Part shown: positions 53,043 through 64,000 of the stretch, piece by piece
Numbering within the stretch: the first letter of the stretch is position 1
Layout: every line of letters starts with the position of its first letter
From: Chryseobacterium sp. Leaf394
Lineage (GTDB): Bacteria; Bacteroidota; Bacteroidia; Flavobacteriales; Weeksellaceae
Direction of reading: 5' to 3'
Assembly (NCBI RefSeq): GCF_001424105.1
Contig: NZ_LMQH01000011.1
Span: 1,056,730 to 1,120,729 of the forward strand
DNA: 64,000 bases
Position numbers and translations under genes: made by a program
The notes under the pieces: model-generated
Told to the model about the DNA's origin: nothing
Seen by the model: only the letters and a program-made list of their open reading frames with translations
The model's database searches: none

Positions 53043-53161
53043 CTTAAAGATTCAATATTAAAATCCTTAAACAAGATTGAAATTTTTATAACTTAAAGTG
53101 TGAGATATTTACTGTATAATTTGCAATCAAAATTTAACTTCCATAAACCTATAAATTTCCT

Positions 53162-53169
53162 TATTTTTG
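53162..53169 (+). promoter_or_regulatory. candidate -7 element (TATTTTTG) for lysS
   Basis: Full TAnnTTTG match 23 bp before the lysS ATG. Confidence 0.5.
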
Positions 53170-53192
53170 CAATTCGAAAAAATTGAATTATA

Positions 53193-54893
53193 ATGCAATT
53201 ATCAGAACAGGAAATCATTAGAAGAGAAAAGCTGACTAAGCTTGTTGAAATGGGAATCAACGCATTCCCCGCAGAAGAATATACGGTTACAGATACTACA
53301 GAATCTATAAAACAGAATTTTTCTGAAAGTAAACAGGTGAAGATTGCGGGCAGACTGATGTCCCGCCGTATTCAGGGGAAGGCTTCTTTTGCTGAATTGC
53401 AGGATTCTACAGGGAAAATTCAGGTCTATTTTAACCGTGACGAAATCTGTACGGGAGAAGACAAAACTTTATACAACGACGTTTACAAACACCTTTTAGA
53501 TATCGGTGATATCATCGGTATTGAAGGAGAACTTTTCACAACTCAGGTTGGAGAAATGACGGTTTTGGTGAAAAACTTTACGCTTTTAACTAAAACTCTA
53601 AGACCACTTCCTCAGGCAAAAACCGATGAGAATGGAGTAGTGCACGATGCTTTCAACGATCCCGAAATGAGATACAGACAGCGTTATGTAGATTTAACGG
53701 TAAATCCGCAGGTGAAAGATATTTTCGTTAAAAGAACTAAATTGTTCAATGCAATGAGAACTTTCTTCAATGATGCAGGATATTTTGAAGTTGAAACTCC
53801 AATTTTACAGTCGATCCCTGGTGGAGCGGCGGCAAGACCATTTATTACGCATCACAATGCTTTAGACATTCCTTTATATTTAAGAATTGCGAACGAATTA
53901 TATCTGAAAAGACTGATCGTTGGTGGTTTTGACGGTGTTTATGAATTCTCTAAAAACTTCAGAAATGAAGGAATGGACAGAACACACAATCCTGAGTTTA
54001 CAGCAATGGAAATTTATGTAGCTTACAAAGACTACAACTGGATGATGGATTATACCGAGAAGTTATTGGAATTCTGTGCAACGTCTGTTAATGGAAGTTC
54101 AGAATCTGTTTTCGGGGAACATACAATCAGCTGGAAAGCGCCTTACCCAAGGGTTTCTATGACGGAAGCAATTCAAAAATATACAGGTTTTGATATTACC
54201 GGAAAGTCTGAACAGGAATTGTTCGAATTTGCAAAATCTATCGGAATTGAAGTGAATGAGACGATGGGGAAAGGGAAATTAATCGACGAGATTTTTGGTG
54301 AGAAATGTGAAGGAAACTTCATCCAGCCGACTTTTATTACCGATTATCCTGTAGAAATGTCACCTTTAACAAAGAAACACAGAAGTCAGGAAGGTCTTAC
54401 TGAGCGTTTTGAACTGATGGTTTGCGGTAAAGAAATTGCCAATGCATATTCAGAATTAAATGATCCAATTGACCAGAGAGAACGTTTTGAAGATCAGTTA
54501 AAATTAGCTGAAAAAGGAGATGATGAAGCAGGACAATTTATTGATGAAGACTTCTTAAGAGCTTTGGAATATGGAATGCCGCCAACTTCAGGAATGGGAA
54601 TCGGGATGGATAGATTAATTATGTTCTTAACGGATAACGCATCCATTCAGGAAGTTTTGTTCTTCCCACAGATGAAGCCGGAAAAAACTGTCCCTCAGGT
54701 TGAATTGGGAGAAGATGAAAAAGTGATTCTTGAGATTTTAAATTCCCGTGAAGAAGTTTTTTCTTTGGCTGAAGTAAAGGAAAGAAGTCAGTTATCAGGA
54801 AAAAAATGGGATAAGGCATCTAAAACTTTGACCAAAGGAGGTTTGGTGAAAGTGGAGAAGATTGATGAGAATGTTTTGATGAAGTTGGTTTAA
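53193..54893 (+). CDS. lysS: lysyl-tRNA synthetase, class II
   Basis: 566 residues. An N-terminal OB-fold anticodon-binding domain (IAGRLMSRRIQGKASFAELQD near residue 50), then the catalytic core with motif 2 (FRNEGMDRTHNPEFT) and motif 3 (GMGIGMDRLIMFLT). Beyond the usual end (about residue 497) it has an extra 65-70 residue domain (LGEDEKVILEILNSREEVFSLAEVKERSQ... in several helices and a short hairpin) that resembles a winged helix. Charges tRNA-Lys in the cytoplasm. Confidence 0.95.
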   Translation: MQLSEQEIIRREKLTKLVEMGINAFPAEEYTVTDTTESIKQNFSESKQVKIAGRLMSRRIQGKASFAELQDSTGKIQVYFNRDEICTGEDKTLYNDVYKHLLDIGDIIGIEGELFTTQVGEMTVLVKNFTLLTKTLRPLPQAKTDENGVVHDAFNDPEMRYRQRYVDLTVNPQVKDIFVKRTKLFNAMRTFFNDAGYFEVETPILQSIPGGAAARPFITHHNALDIPLYLRIANELYLKRLIVGGFDGVYEFSKNFRNEGMDRTHNPEFTAMEIYVAYKDYNWMMDYTEKLLEFCATSVNGSSESVFGEHTISWKAPYPRVSMTEAIQKYTGFDITGKSEQELFEFAKSIGIEVNETMGKGKLIDEIFGEKCEGNFIQPTFITDYPVEMSPLTKKHRSQEGLTERFELMVCGKEIANAYSELNDPIDQRERFEDQLKLAEKGDDEAGQFIDEDFLRALEYGMPPTSGMGIGMDRLIMFLTDNASIQEVLFFPQMKPEKTVPQVELGEDEKVILEILNSREEVFSLAEVKERSQLSGKKWDKASKTLTKGGLVKVEKIDENVLMKLV

Positions 54894-54917
54894 AAACCAT
54901 TTAATAGATATTTTAGT

Positions 54918-54950
54918 AAATAGCAGGCTGAAAAGTCTGCTATTTATTTT
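54918..54950 (+). terminator. intrinsic terminator after lysS
   Basis: Perfect 9-bp stem AAATAGCAG / CTGCTATTT with a 10-nt loop and T-rich tail. Confidence 0.8.
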
Positions 54951-55018
54951 TAAGTGAATTTTGATTTTCTGTTGTAAACAATAAATCAGTATTTTTCCGT
55001 TTACTATAAAAGCTAATA

Positions 55019-55846
55019 ATGATGAAATACTTTGTGACAGTTTTTATTCTTCTTTTTTGTCTCAAAATCGATGCACAGACGCTTACATCAATTTATTTTA
55101 AAAACAATTCTTTTGATTTAGATTTAGAATCAAAACAGAAATTAGACAGTCTTTCTCAGCTGAAATCGAATTTTACTTTCAGAATTTTCGGGAATTCAAA
55201 TCCGCTTGGAAATGAAGATTTAAATAAAAAACTTTCTGAACAACGGGCGAAAGCAGTCAGCGAATATCTTCAAATGCGAGTCGGCAAAAATATAAAACTT
55301 TCCACCTCAGTTGGATTAGGAATTACTAAACAGATCAACGATAACAGTACAGAAGATCTGCGTGCAAAGAACAGGAGGGTAGATATTTTTATTGAGCGAT
55401 TATTCAATAAAGGAGAGAAGATTTCAAGGAAAGCACCTCCGAGTTTTCTTGATTCAAAAACCGCAATGATGAAAGTGAAAGATACTTTTTCATTGCATAA
55501 TGTGAATTTTTTTGGAGGGCGACATGTCTGGCTTCCAAGCGCAAATACAAATTTGTTCAGACTGTATAAACTTCTGAAAGAAAATCCTGACTTAGAAGTT
55601 GAACTGCAGGGCCACATCTGTTGTGACTACGAAAATTTTGATGGCGAAGATGCAGATTTGGGAACCTTTAATCTTTCATGGACGAGAGCAAATTCCATCA
55701 GAGAATATTTATTGAAGCAGGGAATTGACTCAGCCAGAATCAAAGTTTTGGGATTGGGTCATCTTAATCCTGTTGTTTATCCCGAAATTACTGAAGCCGA
55801 CCGTGTCAAGAACAGGAGAGTGGAGCTGGTTTTGCTTAAAAAATAA
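55019..55846 (+). CDS. secreted protein with two OmpA-like domains
   Basis: 275 residues, signal peptide ending KIDAQ, no beta-barrel. Residues about 22-130 and 150-275 both have the OmpA C-terminal pattern: a strand with NSFDLDLESKQKLDSL or NTNLFRLYKLLKENPDLEVELQGH, a helix with LSEQRAKAVSEYL or WTRANSIREYLLKQGID, and the closing RAKNRRVDIFIE or RVKNRRVELVLL. Such domains bind peptidoglycan; two in series could bridge strands. No partner gene is adjacent. I see nothing in the 295 bp that follow. Confidence 0.85.
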   Translation: MMKYFVTVFILLFCLKIDAQTLTSIYFKNNSFDLDLESKQKLDSLSQLKSNFTFRIFGNSNPLGNEDLNKKLSEQRAKAVSEYLQMRVGKNIKLSTSVGLGITKQINDNSTEDLRAKNRRVDIFIERLFNKGEKISRKAPPSFLDSKTAMMKVKDTFSLHNVNFFGGRHVWLPSANTNLFRLYKLLKENPDLEVELQGHICCDYENFDGEDADLGTFNLSWTRANSIREYLLKQGIDSARIKVLGLGHLNPVVYPEITEADRVKNRRVELVLLKK

Positions 55847-56141
55847 AATTAAGCTCTGTTTTAATAAAGAACTTCAACTAGCAGCTTTTGTCTTTTTTGT
55901 GATAACAGTTATAAGAAATATACTACGATTTTTCACAATTTCAAAATCTTCTTTTTTTAAATAGAAATCTTTCCGCATTCAGTTTTACCTAAACCATCCA
56001 AATTAAGTGGAATCTGAAGTTGACTTTAAATAAAATGTATCCCGTTTATCTTTTAATTAATGTTTGCATGAGTTTAAAGGAAATGAGTGTAAATTTTAAG
56101 TTACTATTTTTCAGTATCCAAACGAATTAAGTTTATTTAAA

Positions 56142-57155
56142 TTAAGATCGTTTCTTTGATGCCTTTGAAAACGAAAACATCAGATAAAATAAAAATGGCA
56201 GAATGAAAATCGATCCCAAAATCAATCCCCAGCCCAGCACAGAAATCGTTTTTTCCGCTGCAATATGTTTCAGTAGAGAAAGGTGTTGTCCGTTTCCTAA
56301 AAGAATAATATCCGGATTGTGCTGATAGGTTGCCGCAACCAGAATCATAATGATTTGAAATCCTGCTAAAGCTCTCACCGGAAGTAATTTTCTTTTATGC
56401 ATTGCTCTTAAAATTAAACCTAAAGAAATCGTAGCAAAAGAAATTGACATCACACCTAATGGTTTAGAAAAAATCCATTTAGTTAAAGGAATACCGGAAA
56501 AATAAGCGGCTGAAAAAACCAATAGTCCTGAAATCACTACAAAAACCATCGTCTGATGTGATTTTTTAATCATCAAAGCCAATTCTAACCTGTCGCTTAT
56601 TTCACGTAAAGAAAAAATGGACGCCAGATAAGCACAAAGCGAGACAGTAAACAATCCAACCGCAACACCAAACCAGTTAAGCCAGCTGAAAACATACAGA
56701 TCTAAAAAGTTTTCAGCATCAGGATTAATTGATTGTGAAACCGTTGCTGCAGCGATTAAGCCCAGGAAGAATGGCGTTAACAGACTTGCATAATAAAAGA
56801 TCTGCGTATAAATAATCTGCCATCGGTCTTCCACCGCATCGTAGTGTCTAAAGGTAAATGCAGTTCCTCTTGCAATAATTCCCACCAACATCATCACCAA
56901 AGGAATATGAAGATAAGTGGACATCGTGGTGTAAATTTCCGGGAAACCGACAAACAGAATCACAATTGCAATGATCAGCCACATGTGGTTGGCTTCCCAG
57001 ATGGGTGCTATCGATTCGTACATAATTTTTTCGGTGTACTTTCTGTTTTTCTTTTTGGTCATTAATTCCACAATTCCTGCTCCGAAATCAGCGCCGCCCA
57101 AAATCACATAAAGACATACGGAAAGCCACAGGAAACCAATTACTACATAGATCAT
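56142..57155 (-). CDS. cydB: cytochrome bd oxidase subunit II
   Basis: 337 residues with about eight membrane helices. The N-terminal GFLWLSVCLYVILGGADFGAGI and the WEANHMWLI blocks are typical of CydB. With CydA it forms the bd-type quinol oxidase in the inner membrane. Its ATG overlaps the cydA stop by 4 bp. No small cydX-like gene was found between or after the two genes. Confidence 0.94.
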   Translation of the reverse strand: MIYVVIGFLWLSVCLYVILGGADFGAGIVELMTKKKNRKYTEKIMYESIAPIWEANHMWLIIAIVILFVGFPEIYTTMSTYLHIPLVMMLVGIIARGTAFTFRHYDAVEDRWQIIYTQIFYYASLLTPFFLGLIAAATVSQSINPDAENFLDLYVFSWLNWFGVAVGLFTVSLCAYLASIFSLREISDRLELALMIKKSHQTMVFVVISGLLVFSAAYFSGIPLTKWIFSKPLGVMSISFATISLGLILRAMHKRKLLPVRALAGFQIIMILVAATYQHNPDIILLGNGQHLSLLKHIAAEKTISVLGWGLILGSIFILPFLFYLMFSFSKASKKRS

Positions 57156-58495
57156 GATTTTTTAGATTTAGAGTTAAACTGCGCGTCTGTAGGGTCGTAA
57201 AGTTTCGGAACCATTTTGATCTGTCTGTTGAGAAGAAATATAATAATCAATGAGAGCGAAACAAATATCGCTGTAAAAAAGTAAAATGAATACTGAATTC
57301 CGGGCATTGGAGTTACCGCGTCTGCCGTCCTCATAATTCCGTAAATAATCCAGGGCTGCCTGCCGACTTCGGTAACCGTCCAGCCTGCTTCCAAAGCAAT
57401 ATATCCGAAAGGTGTTGCGAAAAGAAATGTTTTCAATAACCAGTTTTTATTTAACCAATCCTTTTTGAAAAAGAAAGCGTAGAGATAAAGACTTCCGATG
57501 GAGATCATCACTACTCCAAAGAAAATCATAATCTGAAAAGCGTAATGTACAACGGCAACAGGAGGCCATTCATCTTTAGGAAAATCGTTAAGACCTGTCA
57601 CTTCCGCATTAAAATCATTCGTTGCCAGAAAACTTAATACTTTTGGAATTTTTAAAGCATAATTTATTTCACCTTTTTCTTCATCAGGAATTCCGCCAAT
57701 CACAAAAGCTGCGCCTTTTTCAGTTTCAAAATGTGCTTCCATAGCAGCTAATTTTATAGGCTGTCTTTCTGCAACAGATTTTGCGGCAACGTCACCACTC
57801 AAAGGTGCGCCAAAAGCTCCAATCAATGCAAAGCCGGCGGCAATTCTGAACGCTTTGGTATGAAATTCAACATTCTTTTTTCTCATAATTAATAATGCAT
57901 GAACTCCCGCAACGGCAAATCCTGTCGCACAAAATGCGGCAACTGTCATGTGTAAAGCCTGAGGAAACCACGCTTCATTGAACATGGCTTTAATAGGATC
58001 GATATTGACGTATTCTCCATTAATATAATCAAAACCCGTAGGTGAATTCATCCAGGCATTCGCTGCAACAACCAGAATTCCTGATGCCAAACCACTTAAT
58101 CCAACCAAAAATCCGCAAAACCAATGAAACCATTTGTTGAATTTATCCCAACCGTAAAGAAAAAATCCAATGGCGATAGCTTCAATAAAAAATGCTGTAC
58201 CTTCTAGAGAAAACGGCATTCCGAAAATTGGTCCGGCGTGCCTCATAAAACCCGGCCAGAGCAATCCTAACTCGAAAGAAAGCATGGTTCCTGAAACCGC
58301 TCCGGTGGCAAATAAAATGGCAACGCCTTTGCTCCATGCTTTCGTAAGCCCTTTGTAAATTTCGTTTCCTGTTTTCAGATATTTCCAGTGGGCAAATGCC
58401 ATGAGAAAAGGCATTACCATTCCCACGCAGGCGAAAATGATGTGAAATCCTAATGAGAGTGCCATTTGGGCCCGTGCAGCTAAGAAATCGTCCAT
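57152..58495 (-). CDS. cydA: cytochrome bd oxidase subunit I
   Basis: 447 residues, clearly shorter than E. coli CydA (about 520), which marks the short-Q-loop type. Heme ligand His18 (LGFHIIF) and the conserved GRQPWIIYGIMRTADAVTP block near residue 380 are present; a second His in QALHMTVAAF fits the other heme ligand. It oxidises menaquinol and reduces oxygen to water with high affinity, giving microaerobic respiration. No regulator is next to it. Confidence 0.95.
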   Translation of the reverse strand: MDDFLAARAQMALSLGFHIIFACVGMVMPFLMAFAHWKYLKTGNEIYKGLTKAWSKGVAILFATGAVSGTMLSFELGLLWPGFMRHAGPIFGMPFSLEGTAFFIEAIAIGFFLYGWDKFNKWFHWFCGFLVGLSGLASGILVVAANAWMNSPTGFDYINGEYVNIDPIKAMFNEAWFPQALHMTVAAFCATGFAVAGVHALLIMRKKNVEFHTKAFRIAAGFALIGAFGAPLSGDVAAKSVAERQPIKLAAMEAHFETEKGAAFVIGGIPDEEKGEINYALKIPKVLSFLATNDFNAEVTGLNDFPKDEWPPVAVVHYAFQIMIFFGVVMISIGSLYLYAFFFKKDWLNKNWLLKTFLFATPFGYIALEAGWTVTEVGRQPWIIYGIMRTADAVTPMPGIQYSFYFFTAIFVSLSLIIIFLLNRQIKMVPKLYDPTDAQFNSKSKKS

Positions 58496-58713
58496 AATTT
58501 TAATTTTTCAGCTGAAAGTTACGGATAAAATTATGGTAACATAATATGATTTAAAACATTGCAATTATTTCAGATTTGGGTTGTAACTTTAATGTTTTTT
58601 ATGTCCGGAAAGGACTCACTTTTTTAGGATAAATTCTGATATTTTAAGATTCAAAATACTTTCATAAGTCGAAAAAAATCACGATATTTGTAAGAATTTT
58701 TATTCAAAACGAA

Positions 58714-61859
<3,146 letters not shown>

Positions 61860-61882
61860 CTGATCATACAAAATTATATAGT

Positions 61883-61913
61883 AAGGAAGACTTTTTTAGG
61901 TCTTCCTTTTTTT
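61883..61913 (+). terminator. intrinsic terminator after gyrB
   Basis: Perfect 9-bp stem AAGGAAGAC / GTCTTCCTT with an 8-nt loop, then T residues. Confidence 0.85.
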
Positions 61914-61961
61914 ATTTCTCAAAATATTGATTTTTTATTTAACATTTAATTAAGATTTTTA

Positions 61962-61969
61962 TATTTTTG
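61962..61969 (+). promoter_or_regulatory. candidate -7 element (TATTTTTG) for the DUF3857 gene
   Basis: Full TAnnTTTG match 18 bp before the ATG at 61988. It rules out a start at 61967, which would lie inside the promoter. Confidence 0.5.
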
Positions 61970-61987
61970 GTGAAAACTATATTCACG

Positions 61988-63880
61988 ATGAAAATCATAA
62001 TTGCCGGAGCTTTATTTGTGGCTTCATTTTATTACTCCCAAACTTATCCTGTCTCTTCAATCTCTCCGGAAATTAAAAAAAATGCCAGTGCGGTCATCCG
62101 AAGTGAAAGCACTCAGGTTGAAATTAATAAGATCGATGAGATCATTTATAAAAATTATTCTGCGGTAAGCGTTCTTAACAAAGAAGCGGTGAGTTTTGCT
62201 GTTCCAAAAATATTTTATCAGAAAGGCGATGTCATCAGCAATGTAAAAGTTGTGGTTTATGACGAAAGCGGAAAGAAAATTAAATCATTTTCCAAAGGTG
62301 ATTTTCTGGATATCGCAGCGAACAGTCAGGGATCTTTTTATTCAGACAGCAGGGCGTTAATTTTGTCTTATACTCCATCTGTATTTCCGTATACCGTAGA
62401 GTTTTCATATGAACAGAAAGATGAAAGCACGGTTTTTATTCCCGATTTTACGCCGTTCGCCAATTTCAATATTTCCCTTGAAAAAAGTACATTTTCGGTG
62501 GTAAACAATTCAGGAATTAATCTCAGATCAAAGGTGTATCCGTCGTCCTTCGGTTACGCGTCCGTAAGTGCCGATGACAAAGGCAATACAAAGACTTATA
62601 CTTATCAGAATATTCCTGCGCTGGATGAGGAAGTTTTGGTTCCGAATCCTCAGAAAATTCTGCCTAAAGTAAGTTTTTCTCTTGATGAGTTTAATCTTGT
62701 CGGGAAAAAAGGAAAAATTACGACTTGGAAAGATTTCGGATTATGGTATCACAACAGCCTGTTAAAGCCTGTTTCAGCATCTACTCCACAAATCAAGGCG
62801 GAAATTGCAGCTTTAAATCTTACCGGAACCAAAGAAGAAAAAATAAAGAAAATCTACCAGTATATGCAGAGCAAGACAAGATATATTTTTGTTTCTCTCG
62901 GAATTGGCGGATGGCAGCCAATGTTACCGGATGATGTTCAGAAAAAGGGCTACGGAGATTGTAAAGGTCTTACCAATTATATGAAAATACTGCTTGATGA
63001 AGCTGGAATAGAATCGCATTACGCTATCATCAATTCAAATCCCTCAGCAATAAGTTTTGATAAAGACTTTCCGAAGATGGGTGGTAACCACGTTATTCTG
63101 GTAATTCCGACTGAAAAAGGAAATATCTGGCTGGAAAATACATCGCAGGAAATTGCTTTTAACCATTTGAGCTACAGTACTACAGACAGAAATGTTTTGG
63201 CGGTGAAACCATCCGGAATAGAAATTATTGATACTCCGAATTACACAGCACAGCAAAACAGAGAAAAACAGTTGATTAATATCGTTTTGAATGCTGATAA
63301 AACCATTAACGGAAAAGCAAAGATGCAGTATACCGGAAATCAGTATGATTTTAATCTTGGATTTGCGGGTTTGTCTCAAAAAGAAAGAAATGACGCTTTA
63401 AAGTCACAGATGTCTATGCTGAATTTTGAGAATCTTGAAATGAATGACTTTAAAAATGACCGCGATGTGGCATCCATTAATTATGATCTTAGTTTTAAAG
63501 CTTTAAACTACTCAAAACTGGTGGGCAGCAGTCTTATTTTCAGAGCCGTACCTATTTATTCAGAAGGCTTTTTTCATGATAATGAGACAAGAAATTTACC
63601 GTTCGAAACAAAATTTGCCTACGAAGACGATTACGAAATCGCTTACGAACTTCCCGAAGGCTACTTCATTGAAGAATTGCCACAAAACGGAATTTTAACT
63701 TCTGAATTTGGAACATACAGCCTGAGTTTTGAGAAAAAAGAGGCTCAGCTGATTGTAAAAAGAGTTATTCAGATAAAAAAAGGCATTTACAACAAAGAAA
63801 AATACAACGATTATGTAAGCTTCAGAAAAAAAATTCTGAATGCGGACAACTCAAAAATAATGATCTCCAAAAAATCTTAA
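61988..63880 (+). CDS. DUF3857 and transglutaminase-like secreted protein
   Basis: 630 residues from the ATG at 61988; signal peptide ending FYYSQ. The first 200 residues match DUF3857 (SAVIRSESTQVEINKIDEI, then ALILSYTPSVFPYTVEFSYEQ), followed by a transglutaminase-like core with KKIYQYMQSKTRYIFVSLGIGGWQP, GYGDCKGLTNYMKILLDEAGI (Cys), GNHVILVIPTE (His) and NIWLENTSQE (Asp/Glu region). The triad seems complete, so it could be a peptidase or cross-linking enzyme in the periplasm. The C-terminal third is beta-rich. Another secreted-protein gene follows after 2 bp. Confidence 0.88.
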   Translation: MKIIIAGALFVASFYYSQTYPVSSISPEIKKNASAVIRSESTQVEINKIDEIIYKNYSAVSVLNKEAVSFAVPKIFYQKGDVISNVKVVVYDESGKKIKSFSKGDFLDIAANSQGSFYSDSRALILSYTPSVFPYTVEFSYEQKDESTVFIPDFTPFANFNISLEKSTFSVVNNSGINLRSKVYPSSFGYASVSADDKGNTKTYTYQNIPALDEEVLVPNPQKILPKVSFSLDEFNLVGKKGKITTWKDFGLWYHNSLLKPVSASTPQIKAEIAALNLTGTKEEKIKKIYQYMQSKTRYIFVSLGIGGWQPMLPDDVQKKGYGDCKGLTNYMKILLDEAGIESHYAIINSNPSAISFDKDFPKMGGNHVILVIPTEKGNIWLENTSQEIAFNHLSYSTTDRNVLAVKPSGIEIIDTPNYTAQQNREKQLINIVLNADKTINGKAKMQYTGNQYDFNLGFAGLSQKERNDALKSQMSMLNFENLEMNDFKNDRDVASINYDLSFKALNYSKLVGSSLIFRAVPIYSEGFFHDNETRNLPFETKFAYEDDYEIAYELPEGYFIEELPQNGILTSEFGTYSLSFEKKEAQLIVKRVIQIKKGIYNKEKYNDYVSFRKKILNADNSKIMISKKS

Positions 63881-63882
63881 CC

Positions 63883-64000
63883 ATGAAAAAAATATTATTA
63901 ACCTTCTGCTGTGTTTCAGCAGCATTTCTGTATTCTCAAAAACATGAGTTTCTGAAAATGCCCAAATTTACAATTGAAGATTTAAAAAAAACAAAGTCTG
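63883..64000 (+). CDS. secreted protein, 3' truncated by the window edge
   Basis: Only 39 codons are visible. They start MKKILLTFCCVSAAFLYSQK, a signal peptide, and continue with MPKFTIEDLKK. The position 2 bp after the DUF3857 gene and the opening of the mature part suggest a second DUF3857-type protein, since such genes are often paired; this is a guess from context. Confidence 0.6.
   Translation, partial: MKKILLTFCCVSAAFLYSQKHEFLKMPKFTIEDLKKTKS

Overview
The window looks like chromosome of a Chryseobacterium-like member of the Flavobacteriia (Bacteroidota). The reasons are the low GC content, the many lipoproteins and secreted proteins, a SusC/SusD pair, the typical TAnnTTTG promoter element upstream of several genes, and core genes (recF, trp operon, lysS, gyrB, cydAB) of Bacteroidota type. 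I cannot name the species from sequence alone. No tRNA, rRNA, CRISPR array, insertion sequence or prophage was recognised.

Layout. 1-1465: 3' part of a membrane protein of the 'site-specific recombinase' (Gcr-like) family. 1443-4668 (minus): one compact operon, UbiA-like prenyltransferase, antitoxin, RelE/ParE toxin, recF, small lipoprotein, DUF721/DciA. 4776-16921 (plus): two tandem giant alpha-2-macroglobulin genes and an LprI-like protein; the first giant gene is cut by an in-frame TGA. 17003-26614 (plus): small enzymes and secreted proteins (DUF1569, VOC proteins, DUF2490, Na+/H+ antiporter, SRPBCC, glutaminyl cyclase, deoxynucleoside kinase, ArsC-like). 26668-27678 (minus): DUF493 and DUF4197. 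28083-40734 (plus): a polysaccharide utilisation locus (SusC, SusD, LamG lipoprotein, two GH144-type glucanases, esterase, GH3 beta-glucosidase), most likely for beta-1,2-glucan. 41208-42723 (minus): peroxide-stress operon nitroreductase-ohrR-ohr with a visible OhrR-type operator. 42915-50939 (minus): lipB and the complete trp operon trpL-E-G-D-C-F-B-A. 51147-54893 (plus): two lipoproteins (one a cytochrome c), rlmF, lysS. 55019: tandem OmpA domains. 56142-58495 (minus): cydAB. 58714-64000 (plus): unknown secreted protein, gyrB, DUF3857 protein and the start of another secreted protein.

Two things stand out. First, the trp operon is preceded by a 25-codon leader ORF with three consecutive Trp codons, an antiterminator candidate and an intrinsic terminator: a complete ribosome-mediated attenuator in a Bacteroidota genome. 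Second, a family of degenerate repeats with a strict 7-bp period sits at gene junctions over the whole window. The largest array, 28 units, fills the gap between two VOC genes. Others are translated as N-terminal extensions of TrpA, TrpF and TrpG and as an internal segment of TrpF. Since 7 is not a multiple of 3, gain or loss of one unit would shift frame in the translated copies.

Several intergenic regions also hold palindromic, REP-like or long-hairpin elements (36430-36880, 40855-41135, 47514-47603, 52721-53042). All functional calls rest on reading motifs by eye; no database search was possible.
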